Of a stretch of DNA of 64,000 nt, positions 63,117 to 64,000 are shown one piece after another. Positions within the stretch are counted from its first letter, which is position 1; each line of letters begins with the position of its first letter. Where the stretch lies: NCBI GenBank assembly GCA_903772945.1, contig CAICTM010000280.1:17396-81395 (forward strand), given 5' to 3'. The stretch comes from Seminavis robusta (taxonomy: Eukaryota; Bacillariophyta; Bacillariophyceae; Naviculales; Naviculaceae). The notes under the pieces were generated by a model that ran no database searches, was not told where the DNA came from, and saw only the letters and a list, made by a program, of their open reading frames with translations. Position numbers and translations under genes: made by a program.

Positions 63117-64000
63117 ACTTGCAACATCTCATACCACGCAATCTTTGGCATTCTTGTTGGGACGCTTGCTTACCCACTGAGTTTCTTTAATGTAATCCAA
63201 GGGATTTTGTAGGTGAGGTCCTCTGTAGTGCTGAAGTGCTGTGTAAGCTCACTGCATGGTGTCAATGGAAATGAGAGCTACCTCCAAGTCTAGGGAGACT
63301 CTTCGGACGAAAATTCAGTGGAATCCCAAGAATCAGATGAAGATTCTGAGGATGGGAACACACCAGGGCTAGTACCAAAGTCATCCAAACAGTATGCAAA
63401 AGACATTGACTCCGATGAATGAAGGATAAGAGGGATTCCAAGTAATCCCAACAAGTACAAGTACAGACAACCCTACAGTTTAAGAGACGGCCCCAGCAGT
63501 GGATCCAATGATGGAAAACCTCGCTGGGCACCAGCAAAGGCTTCCAAGCTTACTCGAGTTGGAATCAGACGCTCAGCTCGGATCACCACAGCCGAAGCAA
63601 AGAAAGGAGTGAACTTCGTCCAAGAGATGATGAAGCGAAGCAACCACTAATGTATGAAACAGAGACAAGCAAGCACCTAGCTTCGTTCATTGACTCCTGC
63701 AATCACAGGAGTGCCCAAGCAGAAGTCAAGGATGAAAGAAGCCATGCCCAGCAACATCTCCTTCTATCACCAAAGGTCTGAAAGTGGTGGGGCAAACAAA
63801 GCCAGAAAGGCGGCGGTCAAAGAGATGGACCAGCTCCACAGCAGAGTCTGCTTCAGGCCTGTCGACCCAAACAAATGCATTGATTCTGAATTGAAAAAAG
63901 CACAAAGGGCACTCATGTTTGTGAGTGAGAAAGGGATGGCACCGTCAAGGCTCGTGCAGTCTACAATGGGAAAACTAACAGGGTGTACCATCAGAAAGAA

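Larger units (their letters stand above)
58197..64000 (-). repeat. Giant imperfect palindrome, right arm
   Basis: Inverted counterpart of 52,345-58,183. It still matches at the last base of the window, so the true arm is longer than what is seen here. Confidence 0.92.
60718..64000 (+). mobile_element. Broken Ty1/copia retrotransposon pol (right arm, runs off window)
   Basis: Plus-strand copy of the copia pol. The integrase frame is open for 336 codons (60,718-61,728), longer than in the left arm. After it come a linker with the A-rich tandem array, the region mirrored at 53.3 kb, and from about 63,700 the start of reverse transcriptase (pieces such as AVKEMDQLHSRVCF and VSEKGMAPSRLVQSTM in shifting frames). 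RT and RNase H continue beyond the right edge. Confidence 0.8.

Overview
The window reads as nuclear DNA of a diatom, most likely a raphid pennate species (genus not decidable from sequence alone). The signs are a plastid pre-sequence of the secondary-plastid type (signal peptide followed by an AFAP motif) at 9066-10016, a multi-copy helicase-associated (HA) domain protein, a giant Pro/Ser/Thr-rich surface protein ending in BspA-type DUF285 repeats, diatom-type copia polyproteins, short GT-AG introns of about 80-160 bp, and intergenic DNA full of CTAGCTAG and TACCGGTA words. All calls were made by reading the sequence; no database search was run.

Region 1 (1-16.9 kb) is gene-dense and ordinary: a partial gene at the left edge, a three-exon protein geranylgeranyltransferase type I beta subunit, a DUF819 membrane protein, a J-domain/coiled-coil protein, a four-exon HA-domain protein, a plastid-targeted NAD(P)-binding protein, and three less familiar proteins (one with a GADD34-like KVRFSE motif, one disordered, one leucine-rich repeat).

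Region 2 (17-29.9 kb) alternates genes with decayed retroelement pieces. It holds a three-exon RING-CH + FHA protein divergent from an SLC35/EamA-type transporter, a NUMOD3-motif gene with a problematic 5' end, an NTF2-like protein, and fragments of reverse-transcriptase elements and of a copia element.

Region 3 (29,992-34,200) appears to be one complete DNA transposon of about 4.2 kb. It has short inverted tips, a 101-bp sub-terminal block repeated in direct orientation at both ends, a Harbinger/DDE_Tnp_4-like transposase, and three further open reading frames that I do not recognise. This is the best candidate for an undescribed system in the window.

Region 4 (37.2-45.2 kb) is one gene of about 8 kb with eight exons (two of them micro-exons of 17 and 28 nt). 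It encodes a putative cell-surface or adhesive protein: acidic N-terminus, hydrophobic segment, extracellular domains, a very long Pro/Ser/Thr tandem-repeat stalk and a DUF285 C-terminus. The stalk has a cluster of small indels that break the frame.

Region 5 (45.2-64 kb) is repeat territory: a 58-bp tandem duplication, a pair of about 0.53-kb direct repeats 3.8 kb apart, and then a giant imperfect palindrome (arms 52,345-58,183 and 58,197-64,000, running off the right edge). Each arm holds a broken copia pol (INT to RT) diverging from the centre and a broken gypsy-type gag-protease converging on it.
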